Shown here piece after piece: positions 17,382-26,842 of a stretch of DNA of 64,000 nt. Numbering within the stretch: position 1 is the stretch's first letter; each line of letters begins with the position of its first letter. This stretch comes from Avichristensenella sp031550535 (lineage in GTDB: Bacteria; Bacillota; Clostridia; Christensenellales; Aristaeellaceae). The stretch is taken from the NCBI GenBank assembly GCA_031550535.1, contig JAVBOM010000008.1:186001-250000 (forward strand), written 5' to 3'. The notes under the pieces are model-generated. The model was not told the DNA's origin. It did no database searches and saw only the letters and a program-made list of their open reading frames with translations. The position numbers and the translations under genes are program-made.

Positions 17382-17705
17382 ATGAACACAGCAGAATGGA
17401 TAAAGGAACACCGCGAGCAAAACGCGCTCTCGCAGCAGCAGCTTGCAGATGCGTTGCATTGCAGTACCGCCAGCGTGCGTGTGTGGGAGTGCGGGGAACG
17501 AGAGCCATCGTCCGCGATGATGATGCGGCTCCTGCCGCTCCTCGACATGCCAGACCAATTGGAAATCATGAATCTGTTGGTTTCCAAGCATAGCATTCCG
17601 GGGACCGACAAGCATCTCCTTGGCATTGAACACGCCATTGATCCCGAGGTATATGCCAGGGAGCAATGGAATAACCGGCACCCTGACAGGCCAGTTTATA
17701 GGTAA
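17382..17705 (+). CDS. XRE-family helix-turn-helix protein
   Basis: This 107-residue protein has a classical lambda-repressor-type domain at about 5-60. The recognition region LSQQQLADALHCSTASVRVW continues into EXGEREPS. The C-terminal 45 residues have no known domain. ATG at 17382 rather than 17364 puts the start just downstream of the promoter. A strong terminator follows, so it is monocistronic. It may regulate itself through the palindrome at its promoter. Confidence 0.8.
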   Translation: MNTAEWIKEHREQNALSQQQLADALHCSTASVRVWECGEREPSSAMMMRLLPLLDMPDQLEIMNLLVSKHSIPGTDKHLLGIEHAIDPEVYAREQWNNRHPDRPVYR

Positions 17706-17720
17706 GATAGAGCTATAGAA

Positions 17721-17749
17721 AAAAGAGAGCCCAGTGTCGGCTCTCTTTT
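17721..17749 (+). terminator. Terminator after the XRE gene
   Basis: AAAAGAGAGCC pairs with GGCTCTCTTTT and ends in a T-run. Confidence 0.85.
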
Positions 17750-17782
17750 TCAAGTTATCCCTTCCTTGTGGGTGAAATCATT

Positions 17783-18226
17783 TCACTCACAAACGTCATC
17801 GTTATTCCACGTCTGGTTCTTTTCCGCCTTCAGTTCGGCAGTCCGTGCGGCGTCAACGAGATGGGTAGCGTACCATTTTTCAATATCCGGGTTGCCGCTC
17901 TTGCTGAATCGCAAGGTGATGACTGGCTTATGGCCTTGCCCGGTGGGCTTTTTGACAGCCCATTGCTTATAATAACAAAAGGATGGTTTCAGTTCGTTCT
18001 TCCGCGCGTATACCCGCATCTCATTCATAATGAGGGATAGCTTCCGCAAATCAACCGTGCATACGGCTTCCAGATATGAGACGCGGCCAAGCCGCCAGTC
18101 CTCACACTTTTGCTTCGGCAACGCGCCAATGTCCATCAGCACATCAACAGGCGCAGCATATCCGCGCTTTTGACACTGATGGTAGATGGAAGAACGCACT
18201 TTGCTGATAAGCTCCCCGTCGTTCAC
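17783..18226 (-). CDS. Hypothetical protein, 147 aa
   Basis: A soluble protein with an N-terminal helical segment (SKVRSSIYHQCQKRGYAAPV) and basic middle. The family is not recognised. It is the last gene before the recoded phage module and contains no TAG. The 150 bases to the next gene hold no other ORF. Confidence 0.55.
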   Translation of the reverse strand: MNDGELISKVRSSIYHQCQKRGYAAPVDVLMDIGALPKQKCEDWRLGRVSYLEAVCTVDLRKLSLIMNEMRVYARKNELKPSFCYYKQWAVKKPTGQGHKPVITLRFSKSGNPDIEKWYATHLVDAARTAELKAEKNQTWNNDDVCE

Positions 18227-18378
18227 AGACCCACGCCCCCCTCAAAGCATACCACAGTATATCACGCTCCAGCCTTCATTTCCATACGAAGCAGAATAAG
18301 CGAGGGTTGCAGACAGCAATAAAATTACCTGCTGGATAACAAAAAATCGGGGAGCCGCGTAAAGCGACTCCCCGTCCG

Positions 18379-18717
18379 TCACCCCTCCTCCCGGAGTGGC
18401 ATCCCCAATATCCGCTGATAAACATCCGTCATTTCCCCGTTTGCCCCCAGCCCATGGTACGCCCTGTAAGACCGCGTGGCATTGTGCCGGTCCTCCTGCG
18501 TCGCGTACCCCCGCGCACTGCACCTGTAGTAGATGTCCATCAGCGCCGCCGATAGCAGCGCCACCAACCCCGCGCCCACGGCTTCCTCCCGCACCCGGTT
18601 CTCCTTGCGCATTTTCAGCACCGTGCGGAAAAGCCATGCGATGCCCGCCGCGCAAGTCCCGCACAGAAACGGCACAAACCACTTCGCCGCCTACTCATAT
18701 ATCACTTTCCATTCCAC
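18379..18717 (-). CDS. Holin-like membrane protein, one in-frame TAG
   Basis: Reading TAG (18691-18693, codon 9) as sense gives 112 residues with one or two membrane segments (PFLCGTCAAGIAWLF and GAGLVALLSAALM) and a charged C-terminus, as in small phage holins. The GTG at 18717 has GAGGTG six bases upstream. With the standard code only a shortened form from an internal GTG is possible. It is the most distal gene of the late module, next to a second holin and the endolysin. Confidence 0.65.
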
Positions 18718-18727
18718 GCCCGCCACC

Positions 18728-19153
18728 TCACGCGAGGGGCGGGGTACCCGCTTCCCGTTCCTTCTCCGCAGCCTTCAGCCCATTCACGGTCGCCTCGATC
18801 ATCGTTTCGATCCACACATCCAGGTCGCCGTACACCTCAATCAACAGTTCCCGGACATCCTCGTTCAGCAGCGTCAGTACATACGCCTTCGCCCGCGCGA
18901 ACGCTTCCTGCTGCGCCTCCGGCGTGAACTTGCCGTGCTTTTTCAGCGTGTCCACAAACGTCTGCGCCACGGTCGCGACGGCTTTGAACACAATATCCGC
19001 CGCCTCCGCAAGCGTCGCTTCAATCTGGTCGTTGTCAATCTTCTGAATCAGCGCCACGATCTTGCCCCGCAGGAACGCAATCCCGTAGTACACCAGCACC
19101 GGCACCGCTGCCGTCACCGCCGCCACCTAAAGGTTGTTCAAAATCTCCCGCAT
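18728..19153 (-). CDS. Phage holin of the LLH superfamily, one in-frame TAG
   Basis: With TAG at 19127-19129 (codon 9) read as sense, the 141-residue protein starts MREILNNL. One membrane segment follows (TAAVPVLVYYGIAFL), then a long helix with ADIVFKAVATVAQTFVDTLKKHGKF, the hallmark of LLH holins. GAGGAGG lies before the ATG at 19153; the only standard-code start lacks such a site. Holins permeabilise the membrane for the lysin. Confidence 0.8.
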
Positions 19154-19167
19154 GTCCAATTACCTCC

Positions 19168-19479
19168 TCATCCCTGCGCGTCGTCATCGTCTGCCGAGGC
19201 ATACACGGACGACTTTATTTTTTGGAAATTCTCAATGCCGCTCTTGCCGAAGTACCCAACAAAAATCGCGACGTACACGGGTGACACCGCTTGCATCTAG
19301 GATACCGTTGCCGCTGCGCTCACCGGCTGCAACGCGATTACAAGCAATGTCACCACGATGTGCATCGCAACAATCCATTCGCAGCGCACCACAATCTGTT
19401 TGCTGAACTCCATGTGCGCCGTGCCGGGCGAGCGTGCCATCTGCGCCCGCTTCTCAGCCATTCGTTCCGCGCGGCCCAT
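19168..19479 (-). CDS. Small phage membrane protein, one in-frame TAG
   Basis: The 103-residue product, read through TAG at 19297-19299 (codon 61), has a charged N-terminus (MGRAERMAEKRAQMARS) and two membrane segments, IVAMHIVVTLLVIAL and VYVAIFVGYFG. A short tail follows. Its ATG overlaps the TAA of the endolysin gene (TA-ATG), so translation is coupled. I recall similar unnamed genes beside holins in clostridial phages. A role in lysis is inferred. Confidence 0.7.
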
Positions 19480-20819
19480 TACTGCACCTTGGCGGACTTT
19501 AGCAGCGCCAGCACCTTCTCCGCCTCCGCTGCGCTCCCGCACGGAATCACCAGAGACTTCGCGCCGTCAGGGGAGGGGGAATCCGCCTCGCCGGACACCA
19601 TGGTCATATACCGCGCCATCGCGTATCCCGTCTTACCGCCGTAGGCGATTTTCCACCATACGCCGTCGCCGGTATCCAGTACGTCCACCGTCGCGCCTTT
19701 CGGAATTTGCATCAACCGCACGGCCTTTTCATTCTTGTCCTCGCGCATGTTCAGCGCGCCGCTGGCCGTCGTTACCTTCGCCTGCTTGCCCATTGGTTCT
19801 TCACCCCTCGTATCAGAATAGTCGATACCCTTCACGCGTCCCGCATGCGTCCAGCCAGCAACAGGCGATTGCACCACGCCGTACTGCGTGCCCTTCGCCT
19901 CAATGACCATCCCGTCTCCGGCATATACACCAACATGGTGGAAATTGCCCTCGCCGTCCGGCTTGAACTTGTCGGGTTCGCTCCGGTCGTTTTTCCATCG
20001 GAACACAGCCATACCCGGCACCAACTCAATCTCGCCAATCTTGCCTTTTGCCGTCAGGTACTGCCGCCAAATCGTGTTGCTCCCGTGGTAAATCTTCAGG
20101 CCATACTTTGCCATGGCGTACACAAAAGCGCCCGAACAATCCACGCAGCCCTGCTTCGCCGCGCCCCATTCGTAGCGCCACCCAATCATTTTCCTGAACT
20201 CACCAACCTACTCCTGTGCCGTCATGTGGTTCGCCTCCTTGTCACCATACGCCGCCTTCAATGCGGTGCCGGGGTAATAAAACGCCAGCATCTCCCGGTA
20301 GCCGATGCCCAGTTTCGCCGCTTGCTTGATCCCCGTTTGGCTCATGCCCACGCCATGCCCGATTTTCTTGCCGCCAGTCGCCGCAAGGTCCCACGGATCG
20401 TCTTGCTCAATCAGGTAGGGCAGCGCGCCGCCCCAGCGCTCCGCGCTCGATGTCGTCCGCCCGCCGTTGCTGGCCGAGTAGCTGCACGTCGTCAGTACAT
20501 ACTTACCGAAAAACAGCACCTCACCCGCCGTCGCTTCCGTGCCTGCCCGCGCGTTGCCATACGCCGGGTCATCCATTCGAGAGGCGCGGAAAGCCTGCAC
20601 GGACGAGTCATCCGGTATCGCCTGTCCCCGATGCACATAAGGCAGGGCAACCGTCCTCGCCGCTACCGCCTGTGCTGCGCACACCTCCACCGCCGAATTG
20701 CCCACCTCGCTGGCAACAACGCCGCGCACGTAGTCTTCCTAGTCCATCGCCACCAGCAGCCCTACCAGCGTCCCGTAGAACGCCGCGTTCTCCACGCCCA
20801 ACTTCACCTTGATATGCAT
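19479..20819 (-). CDS. Endolysin: SpoIID-like, NlpC/P60 and SH3 domains, two in-frame TAGs
   Basis: Reading TAG at 20739-20741 (codon 27) and 20208-20210 (codon 204) as sense gives one 446-residue protein. Residues about 20-175 resemble SpoIID/LytB (EDYVRGVVASEV and AQAVAART). About 205-330 is an NlpC/P60 peptidase (VDCSGAF with catalytic Cys, HHVGVY with His). An SH3-like wall-binding domain follows (LNMREDK). The ATG at 20819 is preceded by AAGGA. With TAG as stop neither half would be made correctly. Confidence 0.85.
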
Positions 20820-20832
20820 CCTTGCTATTCCT

Positions 20833-22113
20833 TTACAGTTCGATGATGATGTCCCGCAACTGATTTATCACGGCGGCGGATGGTGTATGTTCATCCATCG
20901 CCAGCCAACTCGGCTGTGTAATCCGGTGTGTCGTGCTCGCGGTATCCCATCCGTTGACAAGGTTGATGATGTCTTGTACCGCACCCCGCATCTCCAGCAC
21001 GACCTCTTGCCACCTTGCCACTGTGGCCGATCCCGTATCCACATGCAAAGTCCATGTTTTCTCGGGTAAGCCATAGTAAGCCAGCACATCATTGATCGCT
21101 GCCCTCACTTGCGCGATGTGCCGGTTCGATATGCTTGTCTCGCGCGCAATAATTGCATCATCCGCAAAAGCCGTCTTATAGTACCCGTAGCTTACACCAG
21201 CGGATGTTAAGTTTCCGGTACTGTCCTTGACAAGCGCGTTCATCGAGTAAGTTGGGCTGAAATTTGGTAATGCTGTTGTCCGTCTCAGCACCACTTTTTT
21301 CCCAGTGGTAAGACCTGCCGTGCTGCTGGCTGTGTTCCCACCGGAAGCAAGTTCATGAACTGGACAGTTCAGCGTAATCAAACCTCGGGGTCTTGGGTTA
21401 TATGTCAATCCACCCGTAACCGGCGCGTTGAATGTTGGGGCCACCAGGGGAGGCGCGACAGTTTTCACGCTGTTGGATACCGCATAGTCGCTGTACCTGC
21501 TACCTGAATCCTTTGCCCTGATCTGGTAGCGCGTGTACCCGCCAATGGCAGCGTTTACCTTGTTAGTTTTGTACGTACCGGACAGCACACTCATTGTCTT
21601 ATACGTGATAGCTTGCCACGCCCCCCAGGCCGTGCCGTTTGCCGATGTCGCGTACTGAAATTCATACCCAGCCATCGACCCCGCGTTTGCTTTGGCGCCG
21701 CTCCAGGTAAGGGTCACGTCGCCGCTGGAGAACTCTGCCGGAGCCGCCGTGAACACCGTTGGCGCGGTCGGCGGGGGGTCGCCATACTGCACATAACCGT
21801 CCGCTTCTTTATACGCGGACGCGTTGTTCATAGAATCCACTGTTCTGACGCGGTATCGTGTGTAGCAGCCAAGTTTGATCTTATTGACCATGGCGCTTGT
21901 CTCTGTACCGTATGTGTTGGTAGTCCGAATCATCTCCGCACTGTTCCAGCCGTCCCAATCAAAGCGGCTATCGCTTGCCGACGAATACTGAATCTCATAC
22001 TTCGCGATGGGGTAATCCCCGGCCACCGCACCGCTCCAGGTGAACGTCACGTACCCGCTTTTGTAAAACTTAGGGGCTACAGTAAAGACGGTTGGCGCCT
22101 GTGGTAAAGCCAT
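20833..22113 (-). CDS. Tail-associated protein with fibronectin-like repeats
   Basis: This 426-residue protein has two FN3-like repeats (each beginning PTVFT and containing TWSGA then YEFQY or YEIQY) and a C-terminal helical region around VNGWDTAST. It is paralogous to the gene just upstream (22131). FN3-like domains are common on phage tails and bind surfaces. GGAGG precedes the ATG. It has no TAG, unlike its paralogue. A receptor-binding or fibre role is likely. Confidence 0.65.
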   Translation of the reverse strand: MALPQAPTVFTVAPKFYKSGYVTFTWSGAVAGDYPIAKYEIQYSSASDSRFDWDGWNSAEMIRTTNTYGTETSAMVNKIKLGCYTRYRVRTVDSMNNASAYKEADGYVQYGDPPPTAPTVFTAAPAEFSSGDVTLTWSGAKANAGSMAGYEFQYATSANGTAWGAWQAITYKTMSVLSGTYKTNKVNAAIGGYTRYQIRAKDSGSRYSDYAVSNSVKTVAPPLVAPTFNAPVTGGLTYNPRPRGLITLNCPVHELASGGNTASSTAGLTTGKKVVLRRTTALPNFSPTYSMNALVKDSTGNLTSAGVSYGYYKTAFADDAIIARETSISNRHIAQVRAAINDVLAYYGLPEKTWTLHVDTGSATVARWQEVVLEMRGAVQDIINLVNGWDTASTTHRITQPSWLAMDEHTPSAAVINQLRDIIIEL

Positions 22114-22130
22114 GACTCATACCTCCAATC

Positions 22131-23156
22131 TCATAGCATTTCCAGCACATCCCATAGCTGCGTCATCACAACCCCGGCTGGCATGTGCTCATCAATCTGT
22201 ATCCAGGCGGGCAAAGCGATCCGATGCACCGTGCTGGCTGTGTCCCATCCATTCACCTTTTTCACCACATCCTCAATCGCCAACCGCAGTTCGAGCACGA
22301 TGCTCTGCCACCCGGCCATTTTCGTGCTGCCACTGGTGACGTTCACCGCCCATATCTTTTGTGCCAGCGTGTAATAAGCGCGAATGTTGTTGACCCATAG
22401 CCGCAGGTTCAGAATCTGCACAGCCAGCACCTTTTCACCGGGAATGCCGTGTGTCGCGCCAGAATGTTCAATATAGCCGATGCGAAAGCTCATCCCGGCA
22501 GCGGGCGTGATATTGCCGCTGGCGTCCGTCGCGGTTACGGATACAGTCTGGTTGCCAGACAGAGGGTCATTGCTTCGCAGAATGACCCTGCGTCCATTCG
22601 CCAGGTTTATTGCGCTGCTCGCCGTGTATCCGGCTGCGTTAATCGCGCTCGCTGTGCCGGTCACATTTACTAAAACTCGTGGCCTTGGGTTCAGAATGCT
22701 ACAGCCCGCAGCGGGCGCGGCAATAATGGGCGCTACCGTTCTTACACTGTTCGATACCACATAGGCGCTTTTCACGCCGCTCGCCACCGCAAGTATCTGG
22801 TATTTGGTGTAGCCGTTGGGCGCGCTGCTTACCGTCGTGGTTGTTATGCTGCCGGATAGTAAGCTGTTTCGGATGGTTGTCAGGTTTGTCCATGGCCCCT
22901 AGGGCGCTCCATTCGCGGCTGTCGCATACTGAAACTCATAACCGGAAATCGGACCCGAAGTTGATGTACCTTGCGCTCCGCTCCATGCCAGTGTTATCTC
23001 GCCACCCGTGTACTCTGAAGGGGATGCCGTGAATGTTTTCGGTGGGTTGGGCGGGGCTGCCGCGACGCGCATAGGCGCACTTTCTTTTGTTGCGCTCCTT
23101 TCGGCATCACAATCGGATGATGCTGAAAACGCGGCAGGATCAGTTGGTTTTCCCAT
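22131..23156 (-). CDS. Paralogous FN3-like tail protein, one in-frame TAG
   Basis: Two standard-code fragments join across TAG at 22899-22901 (codon 86) into a 341-residue protein with one FN3-like repeat and the same C-terminal region as the 20833 protein (VNGWDTASTVHRI). In the alignment with its paralogue the TAG falls where the paralogue has Trp. The start follows GGGGGTG. It lies in the fibre and lysis end of the tail module. Confidence 0.75.
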
Positions 23157-23571
23157 ATATCACACCCCCGGCATGACTGGGGTAGGCGAACCGCACCTAA
23201 AGCTCAACCTCCCGCTCAGGGAAACACTCAGAAAACTCTTTCATCGTCCTGGCGAAAACATCCGCAATCTCCATTGTCTGAATGTCGCACGCCTCAATCA
23301 CTAGCGTGCGCACCGAACCGCCGTTGGTCAGCAGGTTGAAGATGAACTCCTGGCACTCATCCGCGTACCGGACAAGCTCTGTACCCGCAAGCCTTATCTC
23401 GCCTATGCGGCCAAACCCGTCCCGGAATACTTGAAACACCGTCCCGGAAAGCTCACCGCTGTACAGCTTGTCGCGCATGTTCCCTCCCGTGACGACCAAC
23501 TGCCTGGCCGCCTGGCCGTCAAAGCAAAAGCACCCGCTCCGCCGAAAGTGAATGTCGAGCCTGTTCCGCAT
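23140..23571 (-). CDS. Small phage protein in the fibre region; stop uncertain
   Basis: This 143-residue product has no recognised family. ATG at 23571 has a strong GAGGAGG site, better than the earlier ATG at 23601. The frame meets TAG at 23197-23199. If that is read through, as elsewhere in the module, 18 more residues follow to TGA at 23140, overlapping the next start by 17 bases. If TAG stops here the protein is 124 residues. Confidence 0.55.
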
Positions 23572-23600
23572 GCTTACGCCTCCTCGCTTCTCATCTGTCA

Positions 23601-24326
23601 TTACATCAACTCAACCCACACGCGCCCGCTTACAGGAATGCCATGCCAATTCGTTTCGGTCGGGATGCACGACACAACGCCCAGCACCCGGTCGGGGTAG
23701 AGGATGATTTCCCATCTCTGCATCCGCACAATCATGCCGTGCTTTCCGGCGCACACCGCGTCACCGACCCGCAGCTTCGCTTTGTCCTCGGCATGCACCA
23801 GCACGCGGCCAGACACCGCCACAGCTACGTCCTGTTCCGATGCTTTGCCGATAGCAATCCCATAGGTGTCCGTCACCACGCGCGCGCCCGCTGCTCGGTG
23901 CTTATTGCATTGCTTCACCTTGTCCGCGTCACCCACAGGAATGACAACCACGCCGGGACAAATCGCCTTGTCGCACGCCCGAAACTCCGCGTAGTCGTTC
24001 CACACCGCACCGTATAACCTGGTGGCGTACAGATACCCTTCGCAGTTGTAGCGCGTCGTGCCGGTTGGCATGGTGGCCGTCGTGTTGACCGGCAGGTAGT
24101 CGCCGCCACCGTCACTCAATTCTCCAATTGCCGTGTAGAGCGGTTCATCCAGGAAAGGCAACTCCGTAAACTTCTTCGTCCCGTCCCCGCACTTCATCCG
24201 TAGGGCACCGGCAGCCGTCTTTGCTAGGGCTAGTTCCCCGTCAAGCAACACCTAATCGTCCTTCTCCCAGTTCGCCGCCGTATCAATCTTTTGCCGAAAC
24301 CGCGCGTCAACTTTGCGCTGCGCCAT
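23601..24326 (-). CDS. Phage tail-fibre-type protein, one in-frame TAG
   Basis: The 241-residue product starts with VDARFRQKIDTAANW, a segment typical of tail-fibre and baseplate proteins whose next element is a LLDGEL-type strand. The TAG (24252-24254, codon 25) lies exactly between these two halves of one domain. AAGGAGG precedes the ATG at 24326. The C-terminal half resembles a peptidase-like or trimeric beta region (GVVVIPVGDADKVK) of peptidase_G2-like chaperones, but this is tentative. Confidence 0.7.
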
Positions 24327-24391
24327 CCGCATCCTCCTTCAAAAGCAAAGAGGGCGACGCATCGCCGCCCCCGTGCTTCGTTTTCAGTTTC

Positions 24392-26092
24392 TCAGACTAC
24401 CGTAGACGCCGTGCCCGCATAAAACACCAGCGTATCCGTCCCGTTCGCAATCAGGTCAGCCGGAATGCTAGTCACAGGCGTGGATGCCGTGATAAGCCCC
24501 TGCGCGTTGTGGGCGATGGAGTACAAACCTGTGGCCTGAGCCGTCACCACGTTGTCAATCCCCACCGTGATTTCGCCGCTGCCGGTAATCGGGGAACCCG
24601 TCACCGCGATGCCCGCGCCCGGGGTGATGCCTACGCTCGTTACCGTACCCGCGCCGCTCGCCTTGCTGTCGATTGTGTTCTTGAGCTTATTCAGCGCGTC
24701 GCCCAGGGTGTCCGTCGCTGCCATGTCACCGGTCTTCTCCGCATCCGGCGCGTAGCCGGTCAATTTCAGCGCGGCTACTTCCGTCTGCGTGGGGGTCGTG
24801 TGGTCGGAGATACCCGTCAGCACCTTGCCCGTATCGTTCGCCACGTCGGCAACCTGCGTGTCCTTGTCCGCAGTCCATTCCAACCCGGTTGCGCCAACCT
24901 TGAGCACCTGGCCTTCCGCGCCGTTTGCCAGCGGCGTCACGGTCTTGTTGCCGCCGCCCACCACCAACATGCCAGCCGTCAGGGGCGAAATGGCCGTCAC
25001 CGCGCCGTCAATGTTGGTCTGCGCCGCCGTCCAGTCCGCGTCGCTTGCCTCTGTGCCGTCCGCGATGCAGATAACCAGGTCGCCAATCTCGCAGGCTTGG
25101 CCCGCATACGTCCCGGCTGTAGTAACCCGGTATGTCCAGCCAGCCTTGTGCGCGGCGGACAACGCCTCCGCCGTGCCGCCTTCGCCCAGCGTGCCCTTGA
25201 ACACCATGGCGTCGTTCGCCACGAGCAAGCCGTCCACATACGCTTTTACGGCTTGCATGTTCGGCAACTGGACATTCTGCTCGGCAGTCGGCGCGGAGGG
25301 GATCGACGCGGCCACAGTCTTCGCGGCGGCATCACCCAGCAGCACATCTCCGCTCGCCGGTTCGGTGCCGATGGTGACATCATCCGCCACACCGGCATAG
25401 CCCACGCGCGTCACGGTGTCCGTGCATGTGGGGAGCGTCACGGTCTTTTTGTTCACCGCCGTCACATGGCCGTGCTCATCCTTGGTCACGCCGTCGATCA
25501 CATCAAACGTCGCTCCGTGGGCAGGGGAGGCCGTGCTGGTCGTATCCGCGCCCACCGTTATGGCGGGATGCTGCGCGGCAATGGTCAGCTTATCGCCTGC
25601 CGCGTCCGCCGTCAGCGTGATGTTCGCGCCGGCAGCAATCTCCAGCGTATCGGTCTTGCTGTCCGCGTCCAGCGTCGTATCGCCAACCTTCACCACGCTG
25701 AAGGCATTCTGATTGACTTCGCCGCCGCCGCTCATGGCCGACCGGATGGCGTTCTCAATCTTGTTTAGTGCAATGCGTAACGTGTCCGTCGCCAGGATGT
25801 CGCCCGTCTTGGTTTCATCAAAGGCATACGTCGCCAGCACGCCGTCGATGAGGTTCTGGCCTTTTGCCCACTCGTACACATCGCCCGCGACGCTCTGGAG
25901 GTAGGGCAGTTCTGCCCATACGCTCGCGCCATCGCCAACCTTCATCAGGTAAGCGGTTTCCTCGCCAACCGCTTTGCGTTCAATGCCTATTTCGCCATCC
26001 TTCAGGACAATGGCGTCCTAATGGTTCCAACCTTCCGTGGTATCAATCTTTTGTCTGAACCGCGCGTCCGTAATGTGATCAGCCATCTTCAT
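24392..26092 (-). CDS. Long tail-fibre protein, one in-frame TAG
   Basis: At 566 residues this is a repetitive Thr/Ala/Gly/Val-rich fibre. It has the same N-terminal module as the 23601 protein (TDARFRQKIDTTEGW, then TAG at 26018-26020, codon 25, then IVLKDGEIGI). The body contains TGDILATDTL and GDALNKLKNTIDS repeats typical of trimeric fibres. ATG at 26092 is used; ATG at 26086 is an alternative, with AAAGG serving either. Likely host-surface recognition. Confidence 0.75.
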
Positions 26093-26104
26093 TCCGCCTT
26101 TCGT

Positions 26105-26479
26105 TTATCGCCGCTGGGCTGTCCCCGCGTGCAGAATCCATTCATCGCCAACCGGGGTCCGCAGCTTGGCAACGCTTACCGCATTGAGCGACATCACGCC
26201 CGTCTCGCCGTCCACAGCGATAGTATCCGTCGTGCCGGATGACCGCACCAGTCCCACCAGCGCGGCGGTCGCGATGGGAATCGCCTCGCCGGTTCCGGGT
26301 GCCATCGTGATCCATGTCAGCGCGCCCGCGTCATCCACGGAGAGCAGTTGCCCCGCTGCACCCACCGTAAAAGCCCCGAGTTTCCCGCCTTCCTTCGCTA
26401 CAACCAACGCGCCGGGAACAGCATCGCCATCCAGCGTCGCGCCGCCAACAGGCACGGGCGGCTTGTAGTGTATCGGCAT
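26105..26479 (-). CDS. Small fibre-associated protein, 124 aa
   Basis: An Ala/Gly/Val/Thr-rich protein with strands such as GQLLSVDDAGALTW, resembling collar or fibre linker domains. It contains no TAG. GAGGCGG precedes the ATG. It lies between fibre genes and is probably structural. Confidence 0.55.
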   Translation of the reverse strand: MPIHYKPPVPVGGATLDGDAVPGALVVAKEGGKLGAFTVGAAGQLLSVDDAGALTWITMAPGTGEAIPIATAALVGLVRSSGTTDTIAVDGETGVMSLNAVSVAKLRTPVGDEWILHAGTAQRR

Positions 26480-26498
26480 TGTTTACCGCCTCGCTTTC

Positions 26499-26777
26499 TT
26501 AGGCCATTCCTTCATACCGCATGATGCACGGTTCCACTACGGTCATGCTGTAGATCGCCATGCTGTCCAGTTCCACACAACCGCCCTCCGGCACCATCTA
26601 CATGTACCGGGAGTTGTCGTTCAGGGTCACTTTCAAGTTTCCTTGCACGGCGTGCAAAGCCTAAGCGCTGACTGGCGTGTTACCCCGCAGAATGTAGTGC
26701 GCAAACCGTATCACCTGGCCCGCCGCAACCGCAATGTCGCCGTTTGAACTCACGAGAAACGAGTGCTCAATCGCCAT
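26499..26777 (-). CDS. 92-residue phage protein with two in-frame TAGs, hidden from standard gene calling
   Basis: From ATG at 26777, preceded by AAAGGAGGG, the frame stays open to TAA at 26499 only if TAG at 26661-26663 (codon 39) and 26598-26600 (codon 60) are sense. The product starts MAIEHSFLVSSNGDI and looks beta-rich. With the standard code the longest piece is under 40 codons. It sits in a 370-base gap between fibre genes that would otherwise be empty. Confidence 0.75.
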
Positions 26778-26842
26778 GGAATCCCTCCTTTGGTTAATCT
26801 ATCGGAAACCCGTGCTCTCCACACGGCTGGCCGATCCTGCCG

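Noticed and set aside
577..18226. Recoded TAG in the left region
   Set aside because: TAG ends at least six genes here, several directly followed by terminators or the next ribosome site, and no gene appears split by TAG.
19707..20846. Plus-strand frame of 379 codons
   Set aside because: Antisense to the endolysin, whose catalytic motifs are clear on the other strand.
24221..25768. Long plus-strand frame (515 codons) opposite the fibre gene
   Set aside because: It is Arg/His-rich, has no ribosome site, and mirrors the GC-rich codon pattern of the real minus-strand gene.
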